Assembly: GCF_003952025.1 (NCBI RefSeq)
Contig: NZ_QXGI01000006.1
Location: 58,036 to 122,035, forward strand
Length of the DNA: 64,000 bases
Reading direction: 5' to 3'
Source of the DNA: Bifidobacterium castoris
Lineage (GTDB): Bacteria; Actinomycetota; Actinomycetes; Actinomycetales; Bifidobacteriaceae
Below are positions 50,098 to 58,889 of the stretch, in pieces. Every line of letters begins with the position of its first letter. Position 1 is the stretch's first letter. Below the pieces are notes generated by a model. That model was not told the origin of the DNA. It ran no database searches and saw nothing but the letters and a program-made list of their open reading frames with translations. The translations under genes and the position numbers were made by a program.

Positions 50098-52464
50098 ATG
50101 ACTGGGGTAGTGGAGCGGATGCTGGGCGGTGAGGGCCGCATCGCGGGCCGTCTGATTCCCGATGCCTCCGGACGGTTCGTCTGGGGCAACGGCGTCGTCA
50201 CGATGGTCTTCGAGGTCTCGGACGACGCGCCGGTGCGTCTTGTCGGCCTGTCGGGGCGCGGCATGCGCCCGGTGGACGCGAACATCTCTGGGGAGCCCGA
50301 CGCACAGCCGATCGTCGAGCTGCGTTCGTCGATCGACGGCGGTGGCGACAACCGCCTGCAGCTCGCCGCGTCGGCCGCGGGGCTCAGACTGCGTTTCGTC
50401 AAGGCGTTGCTTGTGTCGCCGCCGACCGACGAAAGCACGGGAAGCGGCCCGAGCGCCGAGCCGATGGACGCGCTCGCGATCGTGCAGCGCGACCCGAGCG
50501 GCGAAGGCCCGCTCGTCGTCTCCGTGTTCAAGACGCGCACGGGCCTGAGCGCCGTGCGTACCTACACGATGCTGCACCACGACGACGAATATCCGGTTGA
50601 GGCCGTCTCGTCGATGAACATGACATTGCCGCTCGCGGCCGCCCGACTCGACGACGCGCAGACCCTCATCTATTCGGGTGAAAGCTCATGGGACCTCGAA
50701 AACGCGTGGAGCTGCCAGCCGTTGCGCGCGACGCCGCTGCGCGACCGCGACCAGCACGTCAACCCCGGCATGTCGTCGGCGCGTTTCGCCCGCAGCTCGT
50801 CGTCCACATGGTCGACCGGCGAATACCAGCCGGCGGGCATCGTCGAAGGATGCAGTGCGGACGCCGCTTCGCGCCCGTTCTCCTTCATGTGGCAGATCGA
50901 GCACAACGGCGCATGGGAATGGGAGATCGGCGAGGACGATCCCGGCATCCGCGTGAGCGCCTACGGTCCCGAGTACCGCGACCACCAGTGGTTCACGATG
51001 CTCGGCGAAGGCAACGATTTCGTCTCCGTGCCCGTCTCCTTCACGATCTGCGCCGGCGATTGGCAGCGCGCCGTCGCCGAGATGACGGTGCACCGCCGCG
51101 TGCTGCGCCGCCACCATGCGGCCATTCAGGGCCGTTCCGACGTCTTCGACGACTCGCTGCTGTGCGTCGTCTACAACGATTACATGAACACGCTGTGGGG
51201 CGATCCGACGATCGAGAAGGAGCTGCCGCTCGTCGAGGGGGCATCGAAGGTCGGCGCCGACGTCTTCTGCATCGACGCCGGCTGGTACGACGACGCGGAC
51301 GGCGGCTGGTGGGACATGGTCGGCGAATGGCGGCCCTCCTGTGACCGTTTCGGCACGGTGCGCTTCGCCGGCCTCATCCATGACATCCAGGCCCATGGCA
51401 TGATCGCCGGCCTGTGGCTCGAGCCCGAGGTCGTCGGCATGCGCTCGCCGCTTGCCAGGAGCCTGCCCGACGACGCGTTCTTCTGCCGCCACGGCCGTCG
51501 CGTCGCCGACCAGGGCCGCTACCATCTCGACTTCCGCTCGCAGGCCGCGCGCGACCACGCGAGCGCGACCGTCGACCATCTCATCGACGAGTTCGGCATC
51601 GGCTATTTCAAATTCGACTACAACACGACACCGGGCGCCGGCACCGACGTGGGCGTCGATTCGGTCGGTGAAGGGCTGCTCGAACATTGCCGCGCCGTGC
51701 AGGACTGGATCGACGATGTGCGCCGTCGCCATCCCGGCGTCATCATCGAGAACTGCGGTTCGGGCGCGATGCGCGCCGACTACGCGATGCTCGGCAGGCT
51801 CGATCTGCAGTCGACTTCCGATCAGGCCGATCCGCTCGTCTACGCGGCGATCGCCGCCGGCGCCGGCATCACGGTGCTGCCCGAACAGCAGGGCAACTGG
51901 GGCTATGCGCAGGAGGAGATGGACGACGAGAAGGCCGTCTTCACGCTGACCGCCGGCATCCTCGGACGCCTGTATCTGTCCGGATTCATCAACCGCATGG
52001 ACCCGATGCGCCTCGCCCTCGTGCGCGACGCCGTCGCATTGCACCGCGAAGTGCTCGACGAGCAGGGCCATGTGATGCCGTGGTGGCCCTATGAGCTGCC
52101 TGATTTCAAGGATTCGTGGCTCGTCTACGGACTGCGGCATGACGAGCGGATCTCGAAGGACCTGTTCCCGGACGTCGCCGACGTCATCGGCGAACATGGC
52201 CATCGCGAATACCTCGCCGTGTGGCGGCGCGGCGGCATCGCTTCGATGTATCTCACGCTCGGCGAAGGCGCGCGCATCACGCAGGTCTTCCCCGACCCGG
52301 CGCATCCGGAGCATGCGCCGAACGCGCGGCCGTGGACGGTCGAACAGGTCGATCCGCAGACGGTATGCCTGACGGCCGCGAACCCGGACGTGCCGTCGGC
52401 GCGCATCTTCGCGGTGACCTACGGCGACGCCGCCGACGCGGCGGAGGATATGGAGAAGGCATGA
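50098..52464 (+). CDS. GH36 alpha-galactosidase
   Basis: A 788-residue cytoplasmic retaining alpha-galactosidase acting on raffinose-family sugars or melibiose. An N-terminal beta-supersandwich (about 1-330) precedes the barrel. Active-site blocks are DVFCIDAGWYDD, GLWLEPEVVGMRSP and the nucleophile motif YFKFDYN with Asp507. The acid/base is Asp575 in STSDQADP, with GSGAMRADYAML before it. No signal peptide. ATG 50098 follows AGGAAGG at 50082-50088; upstream ATGs (50056, 49936) would add basic, low-complexity sequence. The stop overlaps the tatD start by 4 bases, so the two are co-translated although functionally unrelated. Confidence 0.88.
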   Translation: MTGVVERMLGGEGRIAGRLIPDASGRFVWGNGVVTMVFEVSDDAPVRLVGLSGRGMRPVDANISGEPDAQPIVELRSSIDGGGDNRLQLAASAAGLRLRFVKALLVSPPTDESTGSGPSAEPMDALAIVQRDPSGEGPLVVSVFKTRTGLSAVRTYTMLHHDDEYPVEAVSSMNMTLPLAAARLDDAQTLIYSGESSWDLENAWSCQPLRATPLRDRDQHVNPGMSSARFARSSSSTWSTGEYQPAGIVEGCSADAASRPFSFMWQIEHNGAWEWEIGEDDPGIRVSAYGPEYRDHQWFTMLGEGNDFVSVPVSFTICAGDWQRAVAEMTVHRRVLRRHHAAIQGRSDVFDDSLLCVVYNDYMNTLWGDPTIEKELPLVEGASKVGADVFCIDAGWYDDADGGWWDMVGEWRPSCDRFGTVRFAGLIHDIQAHGMIAGLWLEPEVVGMRSPLARSLPDDAFFCRHGRRVADQGRYHLDFRSQAARDHASATVDHLIDEFGIGYFKFDYNTTPGAGTDVGVDSVGEGLLEHCRAVQDWIDDVRRRHPGVIIENCGSGAMRADYAMLGRLDLQSTSDQADPLVYAAIAAGAGITVLPEQQGNWGYAQEEMDDEKAVFTLTAGILGRLYLSGFINRMDPMRLALVRDAVALHREVLDEQGHVMPWWPYELPDFKDSWLVYGLRHDERISKDLFPDVADVIGEHGHREYLAVWRRGGIASMYLTLGEGARITQVFPDPAHPEHAPNARPWTVEQVDPQTVCLTAANPDVPSARIFAVTYGDAADAAEDMEKA

Positions 52465-53417
52465 GCAGGAAGCACCGTGACCGCAACTGGGCGCCTGCGC
52501 CCGCCGCATTGCCCGCGGACGCGCGGGTCGTCGACAACCACACGCATGTCGCATCGGTCGTGCCGTTCTCCGAGGCGATGAGCCATGAGGCACAGGAGCG
52601 CGGGCAGGATCCGGTGCCCGTCTACGGCGTCGCCGAACTGCTGCGTCAGGCGGCCGAGGTCGGCGTCGAAGGCGTCATCGACTGCGGCTGCGAACTGCCG
52701 GACCTGATGACGGCCGTCGATATGGCGAGGGAGCACCCCGGCACCGTGCACGCGGCCATTGCGATCCATCCGAACGAATCGGTGCTCCACGGCCACCGCG
52801 GCGCGCCCGGTCCCGACGGGCTGCCGGTGCGTTACAAGCCGTGGCACGACGTAAGCATCGACGACGCGATCGCCGAAGTGCACCGCATCGCCGTCACCTA
52901 TCCGAAGCAGGTCGTCGCGATCGGCGAAACCGGCATGGATCTGTTCCGCACCGGCGAAAGCGCGAAGGAGCTGCAGCGCGACGCGTTCCGCGCGCACATC
53001 GCGCTCGCGAAGGAACTCGACCTGCCGATGCAGATCCATGACCGCGATGCGCACCGCGACGTCATCGAAACGCTGCTCGCCGACGGCGCGCCGCGCAGGA
53101 CCGTCTTCCATAGCTACTCTGGCGACGCCGAGATGGCGCGGGTCGCGCGCGAACACGGCTGGTATCTGTCGCTTTCCGGCACGTCGAGCTACAAAGGCAA
53201 CGACGGCATCCGCGAATCGGCGAGGATCGTGGGTCTCGACCATGTCATGGTCGAAACGGACGCGCCGTATCTGACGCCGATGCCGTATCGCGGAAGGACG
53301 AATGCGCCGTATATGATTCCATACACATTGCATTCACTTGCCCAGTATCTGCAGATGTCGGTCGAGGACGTCGCGAGGGCGACACGTGCCACGACGCGCG
53401 AGGTGTACGGCGTCTGA
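52461..53417 (+). CDS. tatD: TatD family metal-dependent DNase
   Basis: A 318-residue TIM-barrel metallohydrolase (deoxyribonuclease or quality-control nuclease). Motifs in order: VVDNHTHV (metal His pair), GVIDCGCELPD, the AIAIHPNE block, VVAIGETGMDLF (metal Glu), LPMQIHDRDAHRDV, VFHSYSGDAEMA, and VMVETDAPYLTP (metal Asp). The family usually has 255-270 residues; the extra length is an N-terminal 25 residues and a loop near HGHRGAPGPDGLP. It starts within the GH36 stop (ATGA). Confidence 0.9.
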   Translation: MSRKHRDRNWAPAPAALPADARVVDNHTHVASVVPFSEAMSHEAQERGQDPVPVYGVAELLRQAAEVGVEGVIDCGCELPDLMTAVDMAREHPGTVHAAIAIHPNESVLHGHRGAPGPDGLPVRYKPWHDVSIDDAIAEVHRIAVTYPKQVVAIGETGMDLFRTGESAKELQRDAFRAHIALAKELDLPMQIHDRDAHRDVIETLLADGAPRRTVFHSYSGDAEMARVAREHGWYLSLSGTSSYKGNDGIRESARIVGLDHVMVETDAPYLTPMPYRGRTNAPYMIPYTLHSLAQYLQMSVEDVARATRATTREVYGV

Positions 53418-53677
53418 ACGCTGGCGTCGCGCCGTCGCGCACCGTATCCCGCACGGCGTGGGCGCCGACGCCGGCGGCGGGTCATAGGCGCCGCCGTGGA
53501 CCGTATGGGGTGCCGGTGTGCTGTAGGCAAAGGTGGCGTTGGACGCCGGCGCGGCGCGATATCGTTCCCTATTGCATATTTTGCAAGTGCGGATCCGCGC
53601 GGCTGAAGGAATGCGAGCAAGGACGGGGCGAACCCGGTGATGCGGGCGGCCGGATTCTGCTCGTGAAAGGAACCGTG

Positions 53678-55864
53678 ATGGCTGAAAGGCCGGATGACAA
53701 CGGCGAGGACACGCTGCTCAAGCGCGCCGCGCAGTATACGAAGGCTCCGAAGGTCTCGCATAAGGTGCTGACCAAGCAGGAGCGTGAGGAGATCCTCAAG
53801 GAGCACAAGCTCAAGCAGGCGCAGGCCGAACGTCTGGAATCGACGAGTACGTCGGGTCCCGTCGGGCGTGCATGGCGCAAACTCCAATCGAGCCCCGACA
53901 AGGTCTCGCTCGCGATGGCGCTCGTCGCGCTCGGCGTCGTGTACGGCGACATCGGCACGTCGCCGCTCTACACGATGCAGACGTTCCTCTACGGGCGCGG
54001 AGGCATGGCGAACACGACCGACGAATCGGTCATCGGCATGCTGTCGCTCGTGTTCTGGTCGATGACGCTCGTCACGACAGTCGAATACGTGCTCATCTGC
54101 ATGCGCGCGGACAACCACGGCGAAGGAGGCATCCTCGCGCTCTATTCGCGTCTGCGCCGCTACGGCAAATGGCTCGCCGTGCCGGCGATGATCGGTGGCG
54201 CAGCGTTCCTGGCGGATTCGGTGCTCACGCCGGCGATGTCGATCAGCTCAGCCGTCGAAGGCCTGACGACGCTGCCGGGGCTGGAACGGCTTTTCGAGGA
54301 GAACACCGGGCTCACCGAGATGATCGCCCTCGTCATCCTGGTGTGCGTGTTCGCGGTCCAGTCGCGCGGCACCGAGAGCATCGGCCGTGTCTTCGGCTCG
54401 ATCGTGCTCGTCTGGTTCCTGTTCATCGGCGTCGTGGGACTGGCGAACATGTCCAACGACTGGAGCGTGCTGCGTGCGCTCAACCCGGTGCACGGCGTCG
54501 CGTTCCTGTTCAGCGGGCAGAACGTCGCCGGCATCGCGCTGATGGGCACCGTCTTCCTGTCCATCACCGGCGCAGAGGCGCTGTACTCGGACATGGGCCA
54601 TGTGGGACGCGGCAACATCTACCTGACCTGGCCCTTCGTCAACCTCTCCCTCGTGCTGTGCTATTTCGGCCAGGGCGCGTGGATCATGAAGCATGCCGGC
54701 GACGCCGCATACATGAAAACGGTGCCGAACCCGTTCTTCGCGATGATGACGCCGGGCGTGCGCGGCGTGGCCGTCCTGCTTTCGGTGGCCGCCGGCATCA
54801 TCGCCTCGCAGGCGCTCATCTCCGGCGCGTTCACGATCGTCTCGGAGGCCACCGGCCTCAACTGGATGCCGCATATGCAGGTGCGCTATCCGTCGCGTAC
54901 GCGCGGACAGCTGTACATCCCGATGATCAACGCAGTGGTGTGCGTCTCGACGGTGTCCGTGCTGCTGATCTTCCACGATTCCGAGCACATCGCCGCCGCC
55001 TACGGTCTGGCGCTCACCGTCACGATGATCATGACCTCGGTGCTCGTGACCGTCTATCTGTGGCATCTGCGCTCCAAGTTCGCGGCCGTGCTGTTCGCGA
55101 TCGTGTTCCCCTCGATCATGGTCATGTTCTTCGTCGCGTCGATGGCGAAGTTCCTGCACGGCGGCTGGTTCACGATGCTGCTCATGCTCGCGATCCTCGG
55201 CGTCATGTACACGTGGGACCAGGGCACGATGCTCGAGCGCGCGCAGCGGCGCCATATGAGCCCCAAGGAATGCCTTCCGGTCCTCCAACGGCTGCATGAG
55301 GACGCGACGGTGCCGTACTATTCGGACAACATCGTCTACCTGACGAGCGATCAGGAGATGTGCCGCTTCGACACTGACATCTTCTTCTCGATCTTCGCGA
55401 ACCACCCGAAGCGTGCGCGCGCATGGTGGGCCGTCTCCGTCGAGACCGCCGACGAGCCGTTCACGCGCGAATACTCGGTGGAGACCTTCGGCACCGATTA
55501 CGTGTTCCGTGTGCGCATGCGCCTCGGATTCAAGGTCTCGCAGTCGATTCCGGCGTACCTGCATCAGATCATGCACGACCTGCTGCGCTCGGGCGAACTG
55601 CCGAAGCAGACGACGCGCTATCCGAAGGTGGACGCCGATCCCGAGATCGGGCCGATCCGCTACGTGCTGATCCATAAGGAGCTCATGCCCGAATCGAAGG
55701 TGTCGTCCGGCGGCGCGATGGCGCTGCGCGTCAAGTACGCGATCCGTCATGTGGCCGGCTCGCCGATCAAATGGTTCGGCCTGGCGCCGTACGATCCGGT
55801 CACCGAGGTACAGCCGCTCTTCCTGTCCACGGTGCGCCCGCCCCGCCTCAAGCGCATCAGGTGA
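53678..55864 (+). CDS. kup: Potassium uptake protein Kup
   Basis: A 728-residue K+/H+ symporter of the KUP/HAK family. A hydrophilic N-terminus of about 80 residues precedes the signature VALGVVYGDIGTSPLYTMQT. About twelve hydrophobic spans follow, with NHGEGGILALYS, TGAEALYSDMGHVGR and GAFTIVSEATGLNWMPH as conserved blocks. The C-terminal cytoplasmic domain is about 500-728. GAAAGGA at 53665-53671 supports ATG 53678; longer upstream frames lack family likeness. The 260-base leader contains the small palindrome TTGCA-TATTT-TGCAA. I looked for a c-di-AMP riboswitch there and did not find its conserved blocks. Confidence 0.93.
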   Translation: MAERPDDNGEDTLLKRAAQYTKAPKVSHKVLTKQEREEILKEHKLKQAQAERLESTSTSGPVGRAWRKLQSSPDKVSLAMALVALGVVYGDIGTSPLYTMQTFLYGRGGMANTTDESVIGMLSLVFWSMTLVTTVEYVLICMRADNHGEGGILALYSRLRRYGKWLAVPAMIGGAAFLADSVLTPAMSISSAVEGLTTLPGLERLFEENTGLTEMIALVILVCVFAVQSRGTESIGRVFGSIVLVWFLFIGVVGLANMSNDWSVLRALNPVHGVAFLFSGQNVAGIALMGTVFLSITGAEALYSDMGHVGRGNIYLTWPFVNLSLVLCYFGQGAWIMKHAGDAAYMKTVPNPFFAMMTPGVRGVAVLLSVAAGIIASQALISGAFTIVSEATGLNWMPHMQVRYPSRTRGQLYIPMINAVVCVSTVSVLLIFHDSEHIAAAYGLALTVTMIMTSVLVTVYLWHLRSKFAAVLFAIVFPSIMVMFFVASMAKFLHGGWFTMLLMLAILGVMYTWDQGTMLERAQRRHMSPKECLPVLQRLHEDATVPYYSDNIVYLTSDQEMCRFDTDIFFSIFANHPKRARAWWAVSVETADEPFTREYSVETFGTDYVFRVRMRLGFKVSQSIPAYLHQIMHDLLRSGELPKQTTRYPKVDADPEIGPIRYVLIHKELMPESKVSSGGAMALRVKYAIRHVAGSPIKWFGLAPYDPVTEVQPLFLSTVRPPRLKRIR

Positions 55865-56021
55865 CGTTCGCGACGGCGCGTCGGCGGCCGGTCGTCGCGG
55901 CCGCCGGCACCGGCCGCAACGGCGTCCTCCGGGCGGTTTTGAGGCCGCTAGAAGTACAATCAATAGCGAAAACGCGAGAAAAGCGCGCATCGGCGGCGCA
56001 TAGCGGTTACAGTAACGTCTT

Positions 56022-56897
56022 ATGTGCAGATTGCTTGGATACGCCACGAACGATGTCAACGCGAGCCTTCATCAGGTGCTTGGCATGCGCGAGTGCGCCG
56101 CGTTCCGCGATCTGAGCGTCATCCACAATGACGGCTGGGGCGCCGCGCTCATCACCGAACCGGCGGCCGCGGCGTATGTGACCGACGGCGGCGCGCCATC
56201 CCCGGAGACCGGATCGGCGCTGTACCGCAACACGATCGCCGCCCACTACGACCCGATCTTCGACGAACTGGCGTCGGTCGGCGCACGCAGCGCGCTGTTC
56301 CATCTGCGGCTCGCCAGCTCCAACCTGCCGCTCATCCTCGAAAACCAGCATCCGTTTTTCGCGAACGGGCTGAGCTTCATCCACAACGGCGACATCTCCG
56401 ACGCGCAGGGCCGCAACATCACGACGAACCGTTCGTATCCGATCGACCACAGCCTCGTGCAGGAGACCGGCGGCCGTTCCGACTCGGCGATCTACTTCGC
56501 GACGGTGCTGCAATATCTGGGCGTCGGCTACGAACTCGAGGAGGCGCTCGCACAGGCCGTCAAGGAGCTGCGCGCCGCGTATCCGGACAGCAGCTATAAT
56601 TGCATGATCCAAAGCAAGGACACGTTCATCGCGCTGCGCGCCGAGAGCGGCAAGCCGACACGCCAGGGCGTCGTGGACGTCTACGCGCGCCATGGGCGCG
56701 CCGATGAAGCCAGGGACTACGTGGTGCTGCGCTACCGCGACCTCGACGGCGCCGTGGACGGCGCGGCGCTGCGCGGCGTCGTCGTGACAAGCTCCGGCTA
56801 TGCGCAGCCGGAGTCGGAGGGGTGGCGCGAGCTCGGCAACAACCGGATGATCGTCGCGTCCAACCGCACCGGCGCCTACCGCATCCGTTCGATCTGA
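56022..56897 (+). CDS. Class II glutamine amidotransferase (YafJ-like)
   Basis: A 291-residue Ntn-fold amidotransferase. The catalytic Cys2 follows the start Met (MCRLLGYATND). Supporting blocks are HNDGWGAAL, ARSALFHLRLASS (the Arg that binds glutamine), and NQHPFFANGLSFIHNGDI with the Gly-Asp pair. It has no synthase partner domain, as in the YafJ/EgtC-like stand-alone group, so the acceptor is unknown. A TACAGT box at 56008-56013 ends 8 bases before the ATG, pointing to a leaderless or very short leader. The HD-domain gene follows 56 bases later. Confidence 0.85.
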   Translation: MCRLLGYATNDVNASLHQVLGMRECAAFRDLSVIHNDGWGAALITEPAAAAYVTDGGAPSPETGSALYRNTIAAHYDPIFDELASVGARSALFHLRLASSNLPLILENQHPFFANGLSFIHNGDISDAQGRNITTNRSYPIDHSLVQETGGRSDSAIYFATVLQYLGVGYELEEALAQAVKELRAAYPDSSYNCMIQSKDTFIALRAESGKPTRQGVVDVYARHGRADEARDYVVLRYRDLDGAVDGAALRGVVVTSSGYAQPESEGWRELGNNRMIVASNRTGAYRIRSI

Positions 56898-56953
56898 ACG
56901 TCGTTCTGGGCGTTGCCGCCGGGATAGTGCGCCTGCGGCGCTACGATGGCGGT

Positions 56954-57667
56954 ATGACCGGAACGATTCCCACACTTGAGCAGATCGACGCGCTGCACCG
57001 CAAGGTCGCGCCGTCGCAGGCCGCATACGATCTCATCCACACCCATTGCGTCATCGTCGCCGACATCACGCGCCGCCTCGCGCATCGGCAGAACGCGTTG
57101 TTCATGCGCCGCTGCACGTTGCCTGACGCGAGCGCCGAACAGGTCGACGTGCCGCCGACCGACGGCATCGCCGGCGGCCTCGTGCCGCCACGGTACATCG
57201 ACGTCGATACGGCGGTGCGCGGCGCGATGGTGCACGACATCGGCACCTATCTGGTGCTCCGGGAGAACGGCGCGGACGGCGGTCCGCTCAAGTTCGGCAA
57301 CGACTACATCGAACATGGGCTGCTCGGCTACCGGCTGCTGCTCGACGAAGGCGTCGACGAGTCGATCGCGCAGTTCGCGCGCAACCACACCGGCGTCGGG
57401 CTCACCAGGGAAGCGGTCGTCCGGCAGCATCTGCCGCTGCCGCCGGACGACTACGTGCCGGTCAACCTCGAACAGGAGATCGTCATGGTCGCCGACAAAT
57501 ACAACAGCAAATCGATGCCGCCGCGTTTCCTGACGGCCGCGACCTACGCGCGCAAGGCGGCGCGCTTCGGCGAAGCCAACCGCGACGAATGGCTCGGGCT
57601 CGTGCGCAAATACGGCGAGCCGCCGGTCGCCGAACTCGCCGGGCACTACCATCAGAAGCTGACCTGA
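56954..57667 (+). CDS. HD-domain phosphohydrolase-like protein
   Basis: A 237-residue protein with an HD metal-binding domain. The ordered residues are His in YDLIHTHCVIVADI, His-Asp in GAMVHDIGTYL, His in YIEHGLLG and NHTGVG, and Asp in VMVADKYNSK. Members hydrolyse nucleotides or phosphate esters; the substrate here cannot be told. A TACGAT box at 56942-56947 lies 6 bases before the ATG, again suggesting a leaderless message. It follows the amidotransferase gene and converges on the pseudo-ABC ATPase gene. Confidence 0.8.
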   Translation: MTGTIPTLEQIDALHRKVAPSQAAYDLIHTHCVIVADITRRLAHRQNALFMRRCTLPDASAEQVDVPPTDGIAGGLVPPRYIDVDTAVRGAMVHDIGTYLVLRENGADGGPLKFGNDYIEHGLLGYRLLLDEGVDESIAQFARNHTGVGLTREAVVRQHLPLPPDDYVPVNLEQEIVMVADKYNSKSMPPRFLTAATYARKAARFGEANRDEWLGLVRKYGEPPVAELAGHYHQKLT

Positions 57668-57698
57668 GCGCGGCGGCTGTCTGGGCGGCGCGCTCAGG

Positions 57699-58889
57699 TC
57701 AGCGCAGATCGATCGTCTCGTCGAGGTGGGCGGCGACCTGCGGGTCGGCGGTGACGACGATGACGGTGCGCGCCTTCGCGTCCGTGTGCAGCTGCGCACG
57801 AAGCAGATCGAGGATCGTCGCCGCGTCCGCGTCGTCGAGCCTGGCCGTCGGCTCGTCGGCGATGACGATGTCCGGATCGTTCGCGATCGCGCGGGCGACG
57901 GCCACACGCGCCGCGTCGACGGCGTCGAGATCGCGTACACGGGTGCGCGAACGGTCGGCCGTTTCGATCGCGTCGGCGTCGTCGGTGCCGTCGTCGGTGT
58001 CCGCGGCGCCGAAGCCGACCGCGCGCAGCAGGTCCTGCGCGACGACCGGGATCGGTTTGAGGAAGTTGCGGCCGGACGCGTCCATCGTGTAGATGAGGTT
58101 GTCGGCGGCGCTCAGCTCGAGGCGCAGCGGCCACATCGCGAGGATCGCTCCGATACGGTGCCCGCGCAGCTCGAGTGGGCTGAGTTCGGCGAAGGACGTC
58201 GTCTTCGTGAGCACGCGGCCGCGCGTCGGCGTCAGGAAGCCGGTGAGCATCGCGACGAGCGTGTTGTGGCGGCGGTCGTCGTCACGGTCCACAAGGACGG
58301 CGTAGCTGCGGCCGGCCTCGCAGCGCAGCGTCAGATCGTCCCAGATGTGTTCGCCGGTCTTGCGGTCGTTGACGCCGACGCCGTCGAAGGCGAGCATCGG
58401 GTAGGCGCGGAACACGGCGTCGTCGGCGTCGCGCGAGCCGTGACGGATCTCCTGATCGAGCGTCGCCGACACCGATGCGGACAGCGTCGCCGCGCCGCCG
58501 TCGGCCGTGTCGGCATCGGTGTCGGCGTCTGCATTGTCGGCGGTGCCAGCATCTGCATTGTGGGCGGTGGCGTCGTTGTCGTCTGTATCGCCGTCGGCGG
58601 AGGCGGCGAGGTCCTCGACGCCGCTTGTGCCGTCGATCGAGATGCCCGGTGCGTCGTCGTAGTCGATTGTGTAGGTGACGCTGAGCGCGTCGTCGGAGAC
58701 CGCGGTCGGGTCGTCTAAGACCGCAGTCGCGTCGGTCGCGGATGCCTCGGCGGCGGATGCGGTCGTATCGGCGACCGCCGTTGCGTCGGAAGATGCGTCC
58801 GTTGTGTTGTCGGCGGTCGTCGTCGCGGCGGTATCCGTCACAGCCTCGTCGGCGTCCTGCTCCGGCGTCGTCGTATGTTCGTCGGTCAT
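57699..58889 (-). CDS. ABC ATPase-like protein lacking nucleotide-binding motifs
   Basis: A 396-residue protein. Residues 1 to about 155 are low-complexity Asp/Ala/Thr/Ser. An ABC ATPase domain starts near 165 (MLAFDGVGVNDRKTGEHIWD). Where Walker A (GxxGxGKS/T) belongs, at 198-210, it reads VLVDRDDDRRHNT, with no Gly-Lys-Ser/Thr. The LSGGQ signature is replaced by VRDLDAVDAAR (318-328), and the switch His is Ala (VVTADPQ, 379-383). Walker B with the catalytic Glu is intact (IVIADEPT) and is followed by ARLDDADA. The frame is uninterrupted. It overlaps the FtsX-type permease start region by 4 bases, so it is coupled to that gene. It is probably a non-hydrolysing partner protein. Confidence 0.75.
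   Translation of the reverse strand: MTDEHTTTPEQDADEAVTDTAATTTADNTTDASSDATAVADTTASAAEASATDATAVLDDPTAVSDDALSVTYTIDYDDAPGISIDGTSGVEDLAASADGDTDDNDATAHNADAGTADNADADTDADTADGGAATLSASVSATLDQEIRHGSRDADDAVFRAYPMLAFDGVGVNDRKTGEHIWDDLTLRCEAGRSYAVLVDRDDDRRHNTLVAMLTGFLTPTRGRVLTKTTSFAELSPLELRGHRIGAILAMWPLRLELSAADNLIYTMDASGRNFLKPIPVVAQDLLRAVGFGAADTDDGTDDADAIETADRSRTRVRDLDAVDAARVAVARAIANDPDIVIADEPTARLDDADAATILDLLRAQLHTDAKARTVIVVTADPQVAAHLDETIDLR

Noticed and set aside
53418-53677. A c-di-AMP or other riboswitch in the kup leader
   Set aside because: The leader has GGGGCGAACCCGG and some pairing, but the conserved blocks of the ydaO class, as I know them, are not there. Only a small palindrome (TTGCA/TGCAA) is clear.
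57699-58889. Frameshifted or broken ABC ATPase gene
   Set aside because: The frame is open throughout, homologous blocks on both sides of the missing Walker A are in register, and Walker B is intact, so substitution rather than a frameshift explains the loss.
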